Shown piece after piece: positions 47,415 to 56,212 of a stretch of 64,000 nt of DNA. A program made the position numbers and the translations under genes. The stretch is from Cellulomonas sp. ES6 (GTDB lineage Bacteria > Actinomycetota > Actinomycetes > Actinomycetales > Cellulomonadaceae): NCBI RefSeq assembly GCF_030053835.1, contig NZ_CP125655.1:2232001-2296000 (forward strand), given 5' to 3'. The notes under the pieces are model-generated. The model was not told the origin of the DNA. It saw nothing but the letters and a program-made list of their open reading frames with translations, and searched no databases. Positions within the stretch are counted from its first letter, which is position 1. Each line of letters begins with the position of its first letter.

Positions 47415-49648
47415 CAGCCCGCGTCGGCGGCGGGCGGCATCGACCCCGTGCTGCCCGCCAGGTGCTTGACCCGCGAGGAGATCTCCACGTGCCGCCCGTG
47501 CACCATCGGCCGCTGCTGCGGGTTGCCGAGGTAGCCGCAGGTCCGCTTCACGACGTCGCACGTGCGGGGGTCGGCGTTGCCGCAGCCGGGGCAGGCGAAC
47601 CCGCGCTCGGTGGGCGTGAAGTCGCCGGAGAACCCGCACTCCAGGCACCGGTCGATCGGGGTGTTGGTGCCCAGGTAGCCGACCCGGTCGTACGCGTAGT
47701 CCCACACGGCCTCGAGCGCCTTCGGGTTCTGCTGCAGCACGGGGTACTCGCAGTAGTGGATGAACCCGCCGGACGCGTACTGCGGGTAGTCCTGCTCGAA
47801 GTCGAGCTTCTCGAACGGCGTGGGCGCCTTGCGGACGTCGTAGTGGAACGAGTTCGTGTAGTAGTCCTTGTCGGTGATGTCCGGCACGGACCCGAACTTC
47901 TTCTTGTCGAGCCGGCAGAACCGGTCGGTGAGCGACTCGGACGGCGTGGAGTACACCGAGAACTGGTAGCCGTGCCGCGCGGTCCACTGCTTGGCCCGGG
48001 TGCTGAGGGTCCGCAGCACGCGGAGCGTGAACTCCTTGGCCTCCGGGTCGGACTCCCAGGCGCCGCCGTAGAACGCGGCGGCCGCCTCGTACAGGCCGAT
48101 GTACCCGAGCGAGACGGTGGCCCGCCCGCCGCGGAACAGGGCGTCGACGTCGTCGTCCGGCGCGAGCCGCTGCCCGAACGCGCCGTGCACGTAGAGGATC
48201 GGGGCGTTGGCCGGCACGGCCTCCTTGCAGCGCTCGACGCGGTACAGCATCGCGTCGTGGACGATCTCGAGCCGCTCCTCGAGCAGCGCCCAGAACGCGT
48301 CCTGGTCGCCGCGGGTCTCGAGCGCGATGCGGGGGATGTTGAGCGTGACGACGCCGAGGTTCATCCGGCCCTCGACGACGTCGTTCCCGTCCTCGTCGCT
48401 CCAGCCCTGCAGGAACGACCGGCAGCCCATCGGCACCTTGAACGAGCCGGTGATCTCGACGATCTTGTCGTAGCTGAGGATGTCGGGGTACATGCGCTTG
48501 GTGGCGCACTCGACGGCGAGCTGCTTGATGTCGTAGTTCGGGTCCTCGGCTCCCAGGTTCACACCGCGGCGCAGCGTGAAGATGAGCTTCGGGAAGATCG
48601 CGGTGCGCCGCTCCTTGCCCAGCCCGAGGATGCGGATCTGCAGGATGGCGCGCTGGATCTCCCGCTCGAACCAGCCGGTGCCGAGCCCGAAGCCGACGGA
48701 CGTGAACGGCGTCTGCCCGTTGGACGTGAAGAGGGTGTTGATCTCGTACTCGAGGCTCTGCATCGCGTCGTAGATGTCCTTGCGGGTCTTCTCCTCCGCG
48801 TAGGCGCGGCGCCGCTCGGGCTCGGAGACCCACTGCTCGGCGTCGGCCAGGTGCTTGGCGAAGTTCCGCTCGGCGTACGGGGCCAGCAGCTCGTCGATGC
48901 GGTTGACCGAGCAGCCGCCGTACTGGCTGGACGACACGTTGGCGATGATCTGGGAGATCTGCGCGGTCGCGGTCTGGATGGAGCGCGGCGGGTCGACCTG
49001 CGCGTTCCCGATCCGGAAGCCCTGGGACAGCATCGTCCGGAAGTCGATGAGGCAGCAGTTCGTCATCGGGGCGTACGGGTGGTAGTCGAGGTCGTGGTAG
49101 TGGATGTCGCCCTTGGCGTGCGCGTTCGCGACGTGCGGCGGGAGCATCCGCAGGCCGATGGCCTTGCCCACGGCGCCGGCGGTGAGGTCGCGCTGCGTGT
49201 TGAAGACGTCGGCGTCCTTGTTGGCGTTCTCGTGGACGACCGTGGAGTCCTTGCCGACGAGCTGGCCGATGGAGTGGTTGACGTCGAGCGCCCGGGAGCG
49301 CGCCAGGTCCCGCTGCACGCGGTAGTCGATGTAGACCCGGGCCACGTCGTACTGGTGCGACTCCAGCAGGGTGTGCTCGACGACGTTCTGGATCTCGTAG
49401 ATCTTCACCTCGCCGTCGAACCGGGCGGTGAGCTCGCCCACGACCTGCTCGGTGATGTCGTCGAGCACCAACTCGTGGAGCGCCCCGAGCTCGCCGTGCA
49501 CCTCGACGAACGCCTTCGCGACGGCGGCGCGGATGCGGGACGGGTCGAACGGGAGGGCCCGGCCGTCGCGCTTGCGGACGGTGAGCGCGGCTTCCTGGAG
49601 GGTGAGCTCCACCGGTCGTCCGGCCCCGTCCAGCTCGATCGTCGTCAT
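47414..49648 (-). CDS. nrdD: Class III (anaerobic) ribonucleoside-triphosphate reductase
   Basis: 744 residues. It makes dNTPs from NTPs without oxygen, using formate. The N-terminal ATP-cone (VRKRDGRALPFDPSRIRAAV) senses ATP/dATP. The zinc ribbon is CLECG..CPGCG near residue 660, and the radical glycine is in RTCGYLGNP near 705. The ATG at 49648 has GGGGAG upstream. Two NrdR boxes lie ahead. Its presence means the organism can replicate under low oxygen. Confidence 0.96.
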   Translation of the reverse strand: MTTIELDGAGRPVELTLQEAALTVRKRDGRALPFDPSRIRAAVAKAFVEVHGELGALHELVLDDITEQVVGELTARFDGEVKIYEIQNVVEHTLLESHQYDVARVYIDYRVQRDLARSRALDVNHSIGQLVGKDSTVVHENANKDADVFNTQRDLTAGAVGKAIGLRMLPPHVANAHAKGDIHYHDLDYHPYAPMTNCCLIDFRTMLSQGFRIGNAQVDPPRSIQTATAQISQIIANVSSSQYGGCSVNRIDELLAPYAERNFAKHLADAEQWVSEPERRRAYAEEKTRKDIYDAMQSLEYEINTLFTSNGQTPFTSVGFGLGTGWFEREIQRAILQIRILGLGKERRTAIFPKLIFTLRRGVNLGAEDPNYDIKQLAVECATKRMYPDILSYDKIVEITGSFKVPMGCRSFLQGWSDEDGNDVVEGRMNLGVVTLNIPRIALETRGDQDAFWALLEERLEIVHDAMLYRVERCKEAVPANAPILYVHGAFGQRLAPDDDVDALFRGGRATVSLGYIGLYEAAAAFYGGAWESDPEAKEFTLRVLRTLSTRAKQWTARHGYQFSVYSTPSESLTDRFCRLDKKKFGSVPDITDKDYYTNSFHYDVRKAPTPFEKLDFEQDYPQYASGGFIHYCEYPVLQQNPKALEAVWDYAYDRVGYLGTNTPIDRCLECGFSGDFTPTERGFACPGCGNADPRTCDVVKRTCGYLGNPQQRPMVHGRHVEISSRVKHLAGSTGSMPPAADAG

Positions 49649-49678
49649 CGTCGCCGCTCCCCTCCACACCCCTCTGCC

Positions 49679-49726
49679 GCACTACATCTAGTGCGAACTA
49701 CAGCGGTGTCACACTAGATCTGGTGG
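49679..49726 (-). promoter_or_regulatory. Pair of NrdR boxes upstream of nrdD
   Basis: Two 16-base sites, ACTACATCTAGT inside 49679-49694 and ACACTAGATCTGGTG inside 49711-49726, match the NrdR consensus ACACWATATMTWGTGT. Their centres are 32 bp apart, about three helical turns, the usual spacing for NrdR. They predict repression of nrdDG by NrdR when dATP is high. Confidence 0.82.
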
Positions 49727-49830
49727 TGCCGGCCGCCTGGGCCGAAGGTCCCGGCGAGCCCCGACGGCCCTGGTCGCGAGCGGGCAGATCCACCCGCGAC
49801 CGTGGCGCGCACCGGCGTGTCGCCGTGCGC

Positions 49831-50331
49831 TCAGCGCAGCGGCGTCCCCGGGCGCCGGATGCCGGGGCGGAGCCGCGTCGCGGGTACAGCGCGGGCCTGC
49901 GCCGCGAGCCGGTCCCGCAGCCGGGCGTTCTCCTCCTCGAGCCGGGTGACCGAGGCCTGGAGCGCCGCGGCCCGCCGCTCGGCCCGCACGAGCCGGGCCC
50001 GCAGCGCACGGCACCGGTCGTCCTCGGGGTCCTGCGGCACGGTGGCCTGCAGCGCGCGGATGCGGGTCGCGAACTCCCGGTGCTGGCGCAGGTACGCGAC
50101 CGAGCAGTGCGCGGCGGTCGCGAGCGACAGGAAGTCGAAGGGGCCGCCCTGCTGCTCGGCGAGCGTCAGCGCGTGCTCGACGTGGTCGCGCACCAGCTCC
50201 GCACGCCGGCGCGCCTGCTCGATCACGTCGTCCTGCTCGTCGCCGGTCCGCGGGGACCCGTCGTGCGCGGGTGCGTCCCGCGGGACCCCGGCGCGCGGGG
50301 TCGGCTCGTCCAGAAGCACGACCCCCACCAT
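49831..50331 (-). CDS. DUF6262-like small protein with coiled coil
   Basis: 166 residues. The centre (AELVRDHVEHALTLAEQQ, then FDFLSLATAAHCSVAYLRQH) resembles DUF6262 proteins, which are linked to TnpABC-type transposons and to recombinase clusters. It has a C-terminal coiled coil (QASVTRLEEENARLRDRLAAQ). No recombinase is adjacent, so it is an orphan or a remnant. A DNA-binding role is likely from the HTH-like block. The upstream region (50332-50661) is described separately. Confidence 0.6.
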   Translation of the reverse strand: MVGVVLLDEPTPRAGVPRDAPAHDGSPRTGDEQDDVIEQARRRAELVRDHVEHALTLAEQQGGPFDFLSLATAAHCSVAYLRQHREFATRIRALQATVPQDPEDDRCRALRARLVRAERRAAALQASVTRLEEENARLRDRLAAQARAVPATRLRPGIRRPGTPLR

Positions 50332-50661
50332 GCTCCGGCGGGCGGGTCCCGGTCGAACCCCCGTCCCGCCCGCGGGGGCCCGGTCACCCGGGCGGGGGCG
50401 TCGCTGGCACGCCCCGCGCCCGCCCGCGCGGGACGTACGGCCCGACCTCGACGTCGCGCTCGCCACTGCCCGGCGCCGCCCGTCCCGGCGGTGCCGCGCC
50501 GCGCGGGGCGTCCGGATCACGGACCGCGGGGTCTCGGCGGGCGGAACCCGGCCCGACCACCTAGCATCCTGGGCAAACCACCGCATAACGGACTCGGATC
50601 GGAGCAGCGGGCGAGCGGCGGCCGCGGTGGCACCCCCAGCGACGGATCGAGAGGTCCCGCC
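50332..50661. other. 330-bp intergenic region, no supported gene
   Basis: GC-rich, with several CG-only stretches. Near the 3' end a less GC-rich part (ACCTAGCATCCTGGGC and CGCATAACGG) may hold the promoter of the glycosyltransferase gene; no clear -35 is seen. Nothing else recognised. Confidence 0.4.
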
Positions 50662-51624
50662 ATGCCCCGAGCCGGCACCCGCACCGCACCCGCCCCCCAG
50701 GTCTCCGTCGGCGTCCCCGTCTACAACGGCGCGCTCTACCTCGACCAGGCGCTCGCCGCCCTGCGCGACCAGGACCTCCGCGACATCGAGGTGGTCGTCG
50801 CCGACAACGGCTCCACGGACGACACCCCGCACATCGCCCGGGAGTACGCCGCCTCCGACCCGCGGTTCCGCTACGTCCGGTCCCCCCGGAACCTCGGCGT
50901 CGCCCGGAACTTCAACCGCACGCTCGCGCTCGCCCGCGCGCCGCTGTTCATGTGGCACGCCGCGGACGACGTCGCCGCGCCGGGGCACCTCGCGGCCTGC
51001 CACGCGGCGCTCGCCGCGCAACCCCGGGCCGACATCGCGTTCCCCCGCGTGACGCTCGTCGACGCCGAGGGCGAGGTGGTCGGCCACATGGACGACGAGG
51101 ACCTGACGTTCGCCGGCCTGACGCCCGCCGCCCGCGTCGACCTGCTGCTGCGGCGCTCCGTGTACCAGTCGATCGCCTGGGGCGGCGTGCACCGCACGGA
51201 CGCCCTGCGCGCCCTGGGCGGGCACCCGCTGTTCTTCGGCGGGGACATCGTGCTGGCCATGCGCTCCGCGCTGCGGGGCGAGTGGGCCGTCGTCCCCGAG
51301 CGGCTGTTCGCCTGCCGCCGGCACGTGCACCAGAACAGCAAGGCCGTCGGGGCGGACCCCCTCGTCCAGGTGCGCAGCTACGACCCCGGGTTCAGCCGGC
51401 CCGTCGCGTTCCCGCAGTGGTACCTGACCGGCCGGATGCTCACCGAGGCGGCGGCGGCCCCCCTGCCGCCCGCCGAGCGCGCCCGGGCGGTGGCCGCGGT
51501 CGTCCGCCGGTGGGGCGTGCCGGAGTGGCGGATGCTGCCCTACGACGTGAAGCGCAACCTCGTCCGGCTGCGCTCGGGCACGTACCGCGGCGCGTACTCG
51601 TCCTCGTCCGGGTACTGGGTGTAG
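50662..51624 (+). CDS. Family 2 glycosyltransferase
   Basis: 320 residues. The GT2 start VSVGVPVYNGALYLDQALAAL is at residue 14, VVVADNGSTDDT near 48, and the DxD-like AADD near 102 binds the nucleotide-sugar metal. It has no membrane helices, so it works in the cytoplasm on a lipid or cell-surface acceptor. It is an isolated gene; the acceptor is unknown. Confidence 0.9.
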   Translation: MPRAGTRTAPAPQVSVGVPVYNGALYLDQALAALRDQDLRDIEVVVADNGSTDDTPHIAREYAASDPRFRYVRSPRNLGVARNFNRTLALARAPLFMWHAADDVAAPGHLAACHAALAAQPRADIAFPRVTLVDAEGEVVGHMDDEDLTFAGLTPAARVDLLLRRSVYQSIAWGGVHRTDALRALGGHPLFFGGDIVLAMRSALRGEWAVVPERLFACRRHVHQNSKAVGADPLVQVRSYDPGFSRPVAFPQWYLTGRMLTEAAAAPLPPAERARAVAAVVRRWGVPEWRMLPYDVKRNLVRLRSGTYRGAYSSSSGYWV

Positions 51625-51665
51625 CCCCCGCTGCGCACCACCCGCCCGCGGCGCTACCGTGCGGC

Positions 51666-52655
51666 ATGGCCCTTCGCGTCCTCGTCATCGGCGGCACCGG
51701 CATCATCAGCTCCGCCGTCACCCGCCTCGCCGTCGAGCGCGGTCTCGACGTCACCGTCCTGCACCGCGGCTCCGCGTCCGCCCGCCCCCTGCCCGAGGGC
51801 GTCGAGGCGGTCCACGGCGACATCCGCGACCCCGCGTCCGTGCGCGACGCGCTCGGCGACCGCGAGTTCGACGCCGTCGTCGACTGGGTCGCGTTCACGC
51901 CCCAGCACGTCACCACCGACATCGAGCTCTTCACCGGCCGCACCGGGCAGTACGTGTTCATCAGCTCGGCCTCCGCCTACCAGACGCCGCCGGAGCGGCT
52001 GCCCGTCACGGAGTCCACGCCGCTGCGCAACCCGTTCTGGCAGTACTCGCGCGACAAGATCGCGTGCGAGGACCTGCTCCAGCGCGCGTACCGCGACTCC
52101 GGGTTCCCCGTCACGGTCGTGCGCCCCTCCCACACGTACGACCGCACGTCCGTGCCGCTGGACGGCGGCTGGACCGCGGTGGAGCGGATGCGCCAGGGCA
52201 AGGAGGTCGTCGTGCACGGCGACGGGACCTCGCTGTGGACGCTCACCCACCACGAGGACTTCGCGCGCGGGTTCGTCCCGCTGCTCGGGCACCCCCGGGC
52301 GCTCGGGGACGCGTTCCACATCACGTCGGACGACGTGCTCACCTGGAACCAGGTGGTGCGCGCGCTCGCCGCGGCAGCCGGCGTGGAGCCCCGCATCGTC
52401 CACGTGCCCTCCGACGCCATCGCGGCGGCCGACCCGGACTGGGGCGCCGGCCTGCTGGGGGACAAGGCGCACTCGATGGTGTTCGACACCGGCAAGCTGC
52501 GCGCCCTCGTGCCGGACTTCCGGACGACGGTGACGTTCGAGGAGGGCGCGCGCCAGATCGTGGCCTGGCACGACGCCGACCCCGCACGGCGCCGGGTGGA
52601 CGCGCGGCTCGACGCGGTCATGGACGACCTGGTGGCGCGGTTCCGCGTGCGCTGA
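51666..52655 (+). CDS. NAD-dependent epimerase/dehydratase
   Basis: 329 residues. Rossmann motif VLVIGGTGIISSAV at the N-terminus; catalytic Tyr-x3-Lys is YSRDKIACE near residue 122 and Ser in SSASAY near 100. This is an extended SDR acting on a nucleotide-sugar or similar molecule. It lies 41 bp after the glycosyltransferase gene, so it may prepare the sugar donor. TACCGT close to the ATG could be a separate promoter. Confidence 0.88.
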   Translation: MALRVLVIGGTGIISSAVTRLAVERGLDVTVLHRGSASARPLPEGVEAVHGDIRDPASVRDALGDREFDAVVDWVAFTPQHVTTDIELFTGRTGQYVFISSASAYQTPPERLPVTESTPLRNPFWQYSRDKIACEDLLQRAYRDSGFPVTVVRPSHTYDRTSVPLDGGWTAVERMRQGKEVVVHGDGTSLWTLTHHEDFARGFVPLLGHPRALGDAFHITSDDVLTWNQVVRALAAAAGVEPRIVHVPSDAIAAADPDWGAGLLGDKAHSMVFDTGKLRALVPDFRTTVTFEEGARQIVAWHDADPARRRVDARLDAVMDDLVARFRVR

Positions 52656-52683
52656 GGGCCGACCCCGCGCGCCCGCGACCCCG

Positions 52684-54051
52684 TCAGATCCCCAGCACCG
52701 CCCGGGCGACGAGGAAGTACACGACCAGCCCGCTCGCGTCGACGAACGTGGTGATGAACGGGTTCGAGAACACCGCCGGGTCCACCCGGATCATCCGGCC
52801 GACGAGCGGCATGACCCCGCCCACGGACGCCGCCATCGTGCACACCGCCAGCAGCGTCAGCCCGATCACGCCCCCGATGCGCAGGTCGAACGCCAGCGAC
52901 GCCGCGGCGAACCCCACCGACCCGAGCAGCAGGCCGAGGACGAACCCCACCCGCACCTCCCGGGCGAGGACCCGGGTGAGGTCGCGGGGGCGCACGTCGC
53001 CGAGGGCGAGCGCGCGCGTGACGGTCGTCGCCGCCTGGTTGCCGGTGTTGCCGCCGGTGCCGATCAGGAGCGGGATGAACAGCGAGAGGACCACCATCCG
53101 GTCCAGGGTCGCCTCGAACGCGCCGAGCACCTGGACGGTGAGCGTCGCCCCGACGGCCAGCACGAGCAGCCACACCACCCGCGAGCGCACGATCGACCGG
53201 ACGGGGGTCGACAGGTACGGGCGCCGCAGCGGCTCGGCGCCGCCGATGCGCGCCTGGTCCTCCGACTCCTCGACCTCGAGCACCGCGAGCGCGTCGTCCA
53301 CGGTGAGGATGCCGACCAGCCGGTCCTCGGCGTCCACGACCGGCAGGGCCAGCAGCGCGAGGTCGGCGCACCGGCGCGCGGCGACCTCCGCCTCCTCGTT
53401 CGCCTGCGCCGAGTGGGGCTCGTGCATGAGCGTGCCGATCGCCGCGTCCGGCTCGGCGCCGAGCAGGTCGCGCAGGCTGACGATCCCCACCAGCCGGCGC
53501 TGCTCGTCGGTCACCGGCAGCGTGTAGACGGTCTCGGCGTCCCCGAGGCGCAGGCGGACCCGGTCCATCGTCTGGTCGACGGTGACCCACGGGTGCGTGA
53601 CGACGTACTCCGGGCTCATCCGCCGGCCGATCGACTCCGCCGGGTAGCCGAGCACGGCCGCCGTGAGGGCGCGCTCCCGCGGCGGCAGCCCGTGCAGCAG
53701 GCGGGTGGCGACGGTCGCGGGCAGCTCGTCGAGCAGCGCCACCCGGTCGTCCGGGTCGAGCTGCTCGAACACCGCGGCGACGTCCTCGTCCTGGAGCGCC
53801 CCCACGAGGTCGCCCTGGAGCGTGGCGTCCAGCCCCTCGAAGACATCCAGGGCGGTGGTCTTGGGCAGCAGCCGGAAGACCAGCGCCCGGTCGGTGGCGT
53901 CCAGCCGTTCCAGCACGGCGACGGCCTGCGGGCCGGTCAGCGTCCCGACGGCGGTGGCGACGGCCGTCAGGTCCGCGAGGTTCTTGTCGTCCAGCAGCCG
54001 CTGCACGACGGCGGACACCTGGTCCGGGCTGATGAGGGTGGCGTTCTCCAT
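52684..54051 (-). CDS. mgtE: Magnesium transporter MgtE
   Basis: 455 residues. The N-terminal MgtE-N superhelix (residues 10-130) and two CBS domains (140-260) sense cytoplasmic magnesium; five membrane helices follow, with GTGGNTGNQAATTVTRALA near residue 335, the family's pore signature. It is a gated Mg channel. A promoter about 280 bp upstream, a 23-codon open frame and a hairpin precede it. Confidence 0.95.
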   Translation of the reverse strand: MENATLISPDQVSAVVQRLLDDKNLADLTAVATAVGTLTGPQAVAVLERLDATDRALVFRLLPKTTALDVFEGLDATLQGDLVGALQDEDVAAVFEQLDPDDRVALLDELPATVATRLLHGLPPRERALTAAVLGYPAESIGRRMSPEYVVTHPWVTVDQTMDRVRLRLGDAETVYTLPVTDEQRRLVGIVSLRDLLGAEPDAAIGTLMHEPHSAQANEEAEVAARRCADLALLALPVVDAEDRLVGILTVDDALAVLEVEESEDQARIGGAEPLRRPYLSTPVRSIVRSRVVWLLVLAVGATLTVQVLGAFEATLDRMVVLSLFIPLLIGTGGNTGNQAATTVTRALALGDVRPRDLTRVLAREVRVGFVLGLLLGSVGFAAASLAFDLRIGGVIGLTLLAVCTMAASVGGVMPLVGRMIRVDPAVFSNPFITTFVDASGLVVYFLVARAVLGI

Positions 54052-54070
54052 GGGGCACCTCGGCTTCGGC

Positions 54071-54100
54071 GACGTCGCCCACCGCGGGCACGGCGACGTC
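54071..54100 (-). promoter_or_regulatory. Leader hairpin just upstream of mgtE
   Basis: GACGTCGCC and its complement GGCGACGTC form a 9-bp stem with a 12-base loop, ending 20 bases before the mgtE ATG. It could hide the ribosome site or act as an attenuator stem. Confidence 0.45.
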
Positions 54101-54184
54101 AGGGAGAGCCGGCTCGGGCCGGCGGGGGTCGGTCGACGCAGGCCGCGCGGACGTCGCGACCCGGCCGGGCCCGACCCTCCGGGG

Positions 54185-54256
54185 TCACCGGACGGGTGCG
54201 AGGGCGCTGCCGGTCACGAGGGATCCGCGCGGCGCCGAACTCGGGACGTCGTCCAT
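54185..54256 (-). CDS. Possible leader peptide of mgtE (23 codons)
   Basis: MDDVPSSAPRGSLVTG, then a tail ending ALAPVR. It lies in the long mgtE leader, with AAGGG about 11 bases upstream. Two Asp and a Pro in the first five residues recall leader peptides such as E. coli MgtL, in which acidic and proline residues destabilise ribosomes when Mg is low. No conservation data are available. Confidence 0.35.
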   Translation of the reverse strand: MDDVPSSAPRGSLVTGSALAPVR

Positions 54257-54332
54257 GCGGCACCATCCCTTCGCGCTCGAGCAGGCCGTGGCGCGGGGCG
54301 TCGGGGACGACGCGGCTCGCGCACCGTGGCGG

Positions 54333-54362
54333 AACCTACGCCTCCGACCCCGGTCGGGGCAA
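54333..54362 (-). promoter_or_regulatory. Likely mgtE promoter
   Basis: TTGCCC (54357-54362) and TAGGTT (54333-54338) spaced by 18 bases give a good SigA-type promoter. The mRNA leader would be about 270 nt, long enough for a magnesium-responsive control element. The remainder of the 418-bp gap is GC-rich and holds only the features listed. Confidence 0.5.
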
Positions 54363-54425
54363 CGCCGACGCGCAGCACCCGGGACCCGCGCCGGCCGTCC
54401 TGCGCCGACGCGGGTCGCCCCGCGG

Positions 54426-54481
54426 GATCAGCCCACCGCGGTCAGCCCACCACGGTCAGCCCACCGCGGTCAGCCCACCGC
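54426..54481. repeat. Four tandem 14-bp repeats
   Basis: Units GGTCAGCCCACCRC repeat four times, one base changing in the first and one in the second. The last unit holds the stop codon of the GH13 gene. Confidence 0.8.
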
Positions 54482-56167
54482 CCCCCGGAACCACACCGTC
54501 GACCGCCCCGGCACGTCCGGGCCGTCGCCGGGCGCGCTCCCGAGCAGCCGCTCGAGGTCGCCGGCCGGCCGGTAGGGCTCGGTGCCGGTGTTCGTCACGA
54601 CGTGCCAGCCGTTGGGCCGCACGTAGTGCACGACGTCCTCGCGGCCCGTCGCGACCCACTCCAGGCGCTCGGCGGTCTGCAGCGTGCGGCGCAGCGCGAG
54701 CGCCCGCCGGTACAGCGTGAGCGTGGACGCCGGGTCGCCGTCCTGCGCGTCCGCGGCGTGCCGGGCGAACCAGGCCGGCTGCGGCAGGTGCGCGCCGGCC
54801 GCGCCGAAGCCGAACGACCCGCCCTCCGCCGTCCACGGCAGGGGCACGCGGCAGCCGTCCCGGCCCACCTGCTCGCCGGCGGTCCGGAAGAACGTCGGGT
54901 CCTGCCGCTGGTCCGCGGGGATGTCCGCGACCTCGTGCAGGCCGAGCTCCTCCCCCTGGTACAGGTACGTCGACCCGGGCAGGCCGAGCAGGAACAGCGT
55001 CGCGGCGCGGGCGAGCCGCAGCCCGAGCTCCCGGTCGAGCTCCTCCTCCGGCCCGCCGCGCAGCAGCCAGTCCGCACCGCGCTCGCGCGGGTCGCGGCTG
55101 CCGTCCCCGCGCGGCAGGCCGTACCGGGTGGCGTGCCGCACGACGTCGTGGTTCGACAGCACCCAGGTGCTGGACGAGCCGGAGCGGGACGCGAGCTCCA
55201 GGTTCTCGGTGACGACCCGGCGGAACGCCACGGCGTCCGGCTCGGCGAGCAGCAGGTCGAAGTTGAACGACTGCCCCAGGCTCTCGGGGCGCGCGTAGAG
55301 CGGCACGCGGGCGGAGTCGACCCACGCCTCGGCGACGGCCGCGCGCGGCGGGTCGTAGGAGTTGAGCACGGTGCGCCACTCGGCGTAGACCTCGTGCACG
55401 TCGTCCCGGTCGTGCAGCGGGTGGTTCCCGTCCCGGGGCAGCGCCTTCAGCTCGGCCGCCGACGGCAGGGGCTCGCTCAGGTCCTTGGTGAGCATGTGCG
55501 CGACGTCGATCCGGAACCCGTCGACCCCGCGGTCCGACCAGAACCGCAGCGTGGTGAGGAAGTCGTCCCGCACCTCCCGGTGGTCCCAGTTGAGGTCGGG
55601 CTGCTCGGCGGCGAAGTTGTGCAGGTACCACTGGCCGTCCGCGACCCGCGTCCACGCCGGCCCGCCGAACGTCGACTCCCAGTCCGTGGGCGGCAGCGAG
55701 CCGTCCGGCCCGGTGCCCTCGCGGAAGATGTACCGCTCCCGCGCCGCCGACCCGCGCCCGGCCGCGAGCGCCTCCTGGAACCACGGGTGCTGGTCGGAGG
55801 TGTGGTTCGGGACGATGTCCACGACCACCTTGATCCCCCGGGTGTGCAGGGCCGTGATGAGCGCGTCGACGTCCTCCAGGGTGCCGAGCCGCGGGTCGAC
55901 GTCGCGGTAGTCCGCCACGTCGTAGCCGCCGTCGGCGAGCGCGGACGGGTAGAACGGGCTGAGCCACACCGCGTCGACGCCGAGCTCCGCGAGGTAGTCC
56001 GCGCGGGAGACGATGCCGGCGATGTCGCCCAGGCCGTCCCCGTCGGCGTCCGCGAAGCTGCGCGGGTAGACCTGGTAGACGACCGCCTGGCGCCACCACG
56101 GCGGCACCACGGCGTGGTCGTCGGGCACGAGGTCGGGCTCGGTGGCGGTGGGGTGCGGTGCGGTCAT
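54470..56167 (-). CDS. GH13 alpha-glucosidase
   Basis: 565 residues. A GH13 barrel with all signature regions: VDIVPNHTSDQHPWF (I), GFRIDVAHM with the nucleophile Asp (II), VAEAWVD with the Glu acid (III) and LSNHDVVR (IV). The opening WWRQAVVYQVYPRSFADADGDG is typical of oligo-1,6-glucosidase/alpha-glucosidase. There is no signal peptide, so it acts inside the cell on imported alpha-glucosides. It is the last gene of the transport operon. Confidence 0.95.
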   Translation of the reverse strand: MTAPHPTATEPDLVPDDHAVVPPWWRQAVVYQVYPRSFADADGDGLGDIAGIVSRADYLAELGVDAVWLSPFYPSALADGGYDVADYRDVDPRLGTLEDVDALITALHTRGIKVVVDIVPNHTSDQHPWFQEALAAGRGSAARERYIFREGTGPDGSLPPTDWESTFGGPAWTRVADGQWYLHNFAAEQPDLNWDHREVRDDFLTTLRFWSDRGVDGFRIDVAHMLTKDLSEPLPSAAELKALPRDGNHPLHDRDDVHEVYAEWRTVLNSYDPPRAAVAEAWVDSARVPLYARPESLGQSFNFDLLLAEPDAVAFRRVVTENLELASRSGSSSTWVLSNHDVVRHATRYGLPRGDGSRDPRERGADWLLRGGPEEELDRELGLRLARAATLFLLGLPGSTYLYQGEELGLHEVADIPADQRQDPTFFRTAGEQVGRDGCRVPLPWTAEGGSFGFGAAGAHLPQPAWFARHAADAQDGDPASTLTLYRRALALRRTLQTAERLEWVATGREDVVHYVRPNGWHVVTNTGTEPYRPAGDLERLLGSAPGDGPDVPGRSTVWFRGAVG

Positions 56168-56212
56168 GCTGGCGGCTCCTCCTGGGGGTGGGATCGGTCT
56201 CGGGGTCGGGGG

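Noticed and set aside
54052..54420. M-box riboswitch before mgtE
   Set aside because: I could not find the conserved M-box blocks by eye; only a promoter, a small frame and hairpins are visible.
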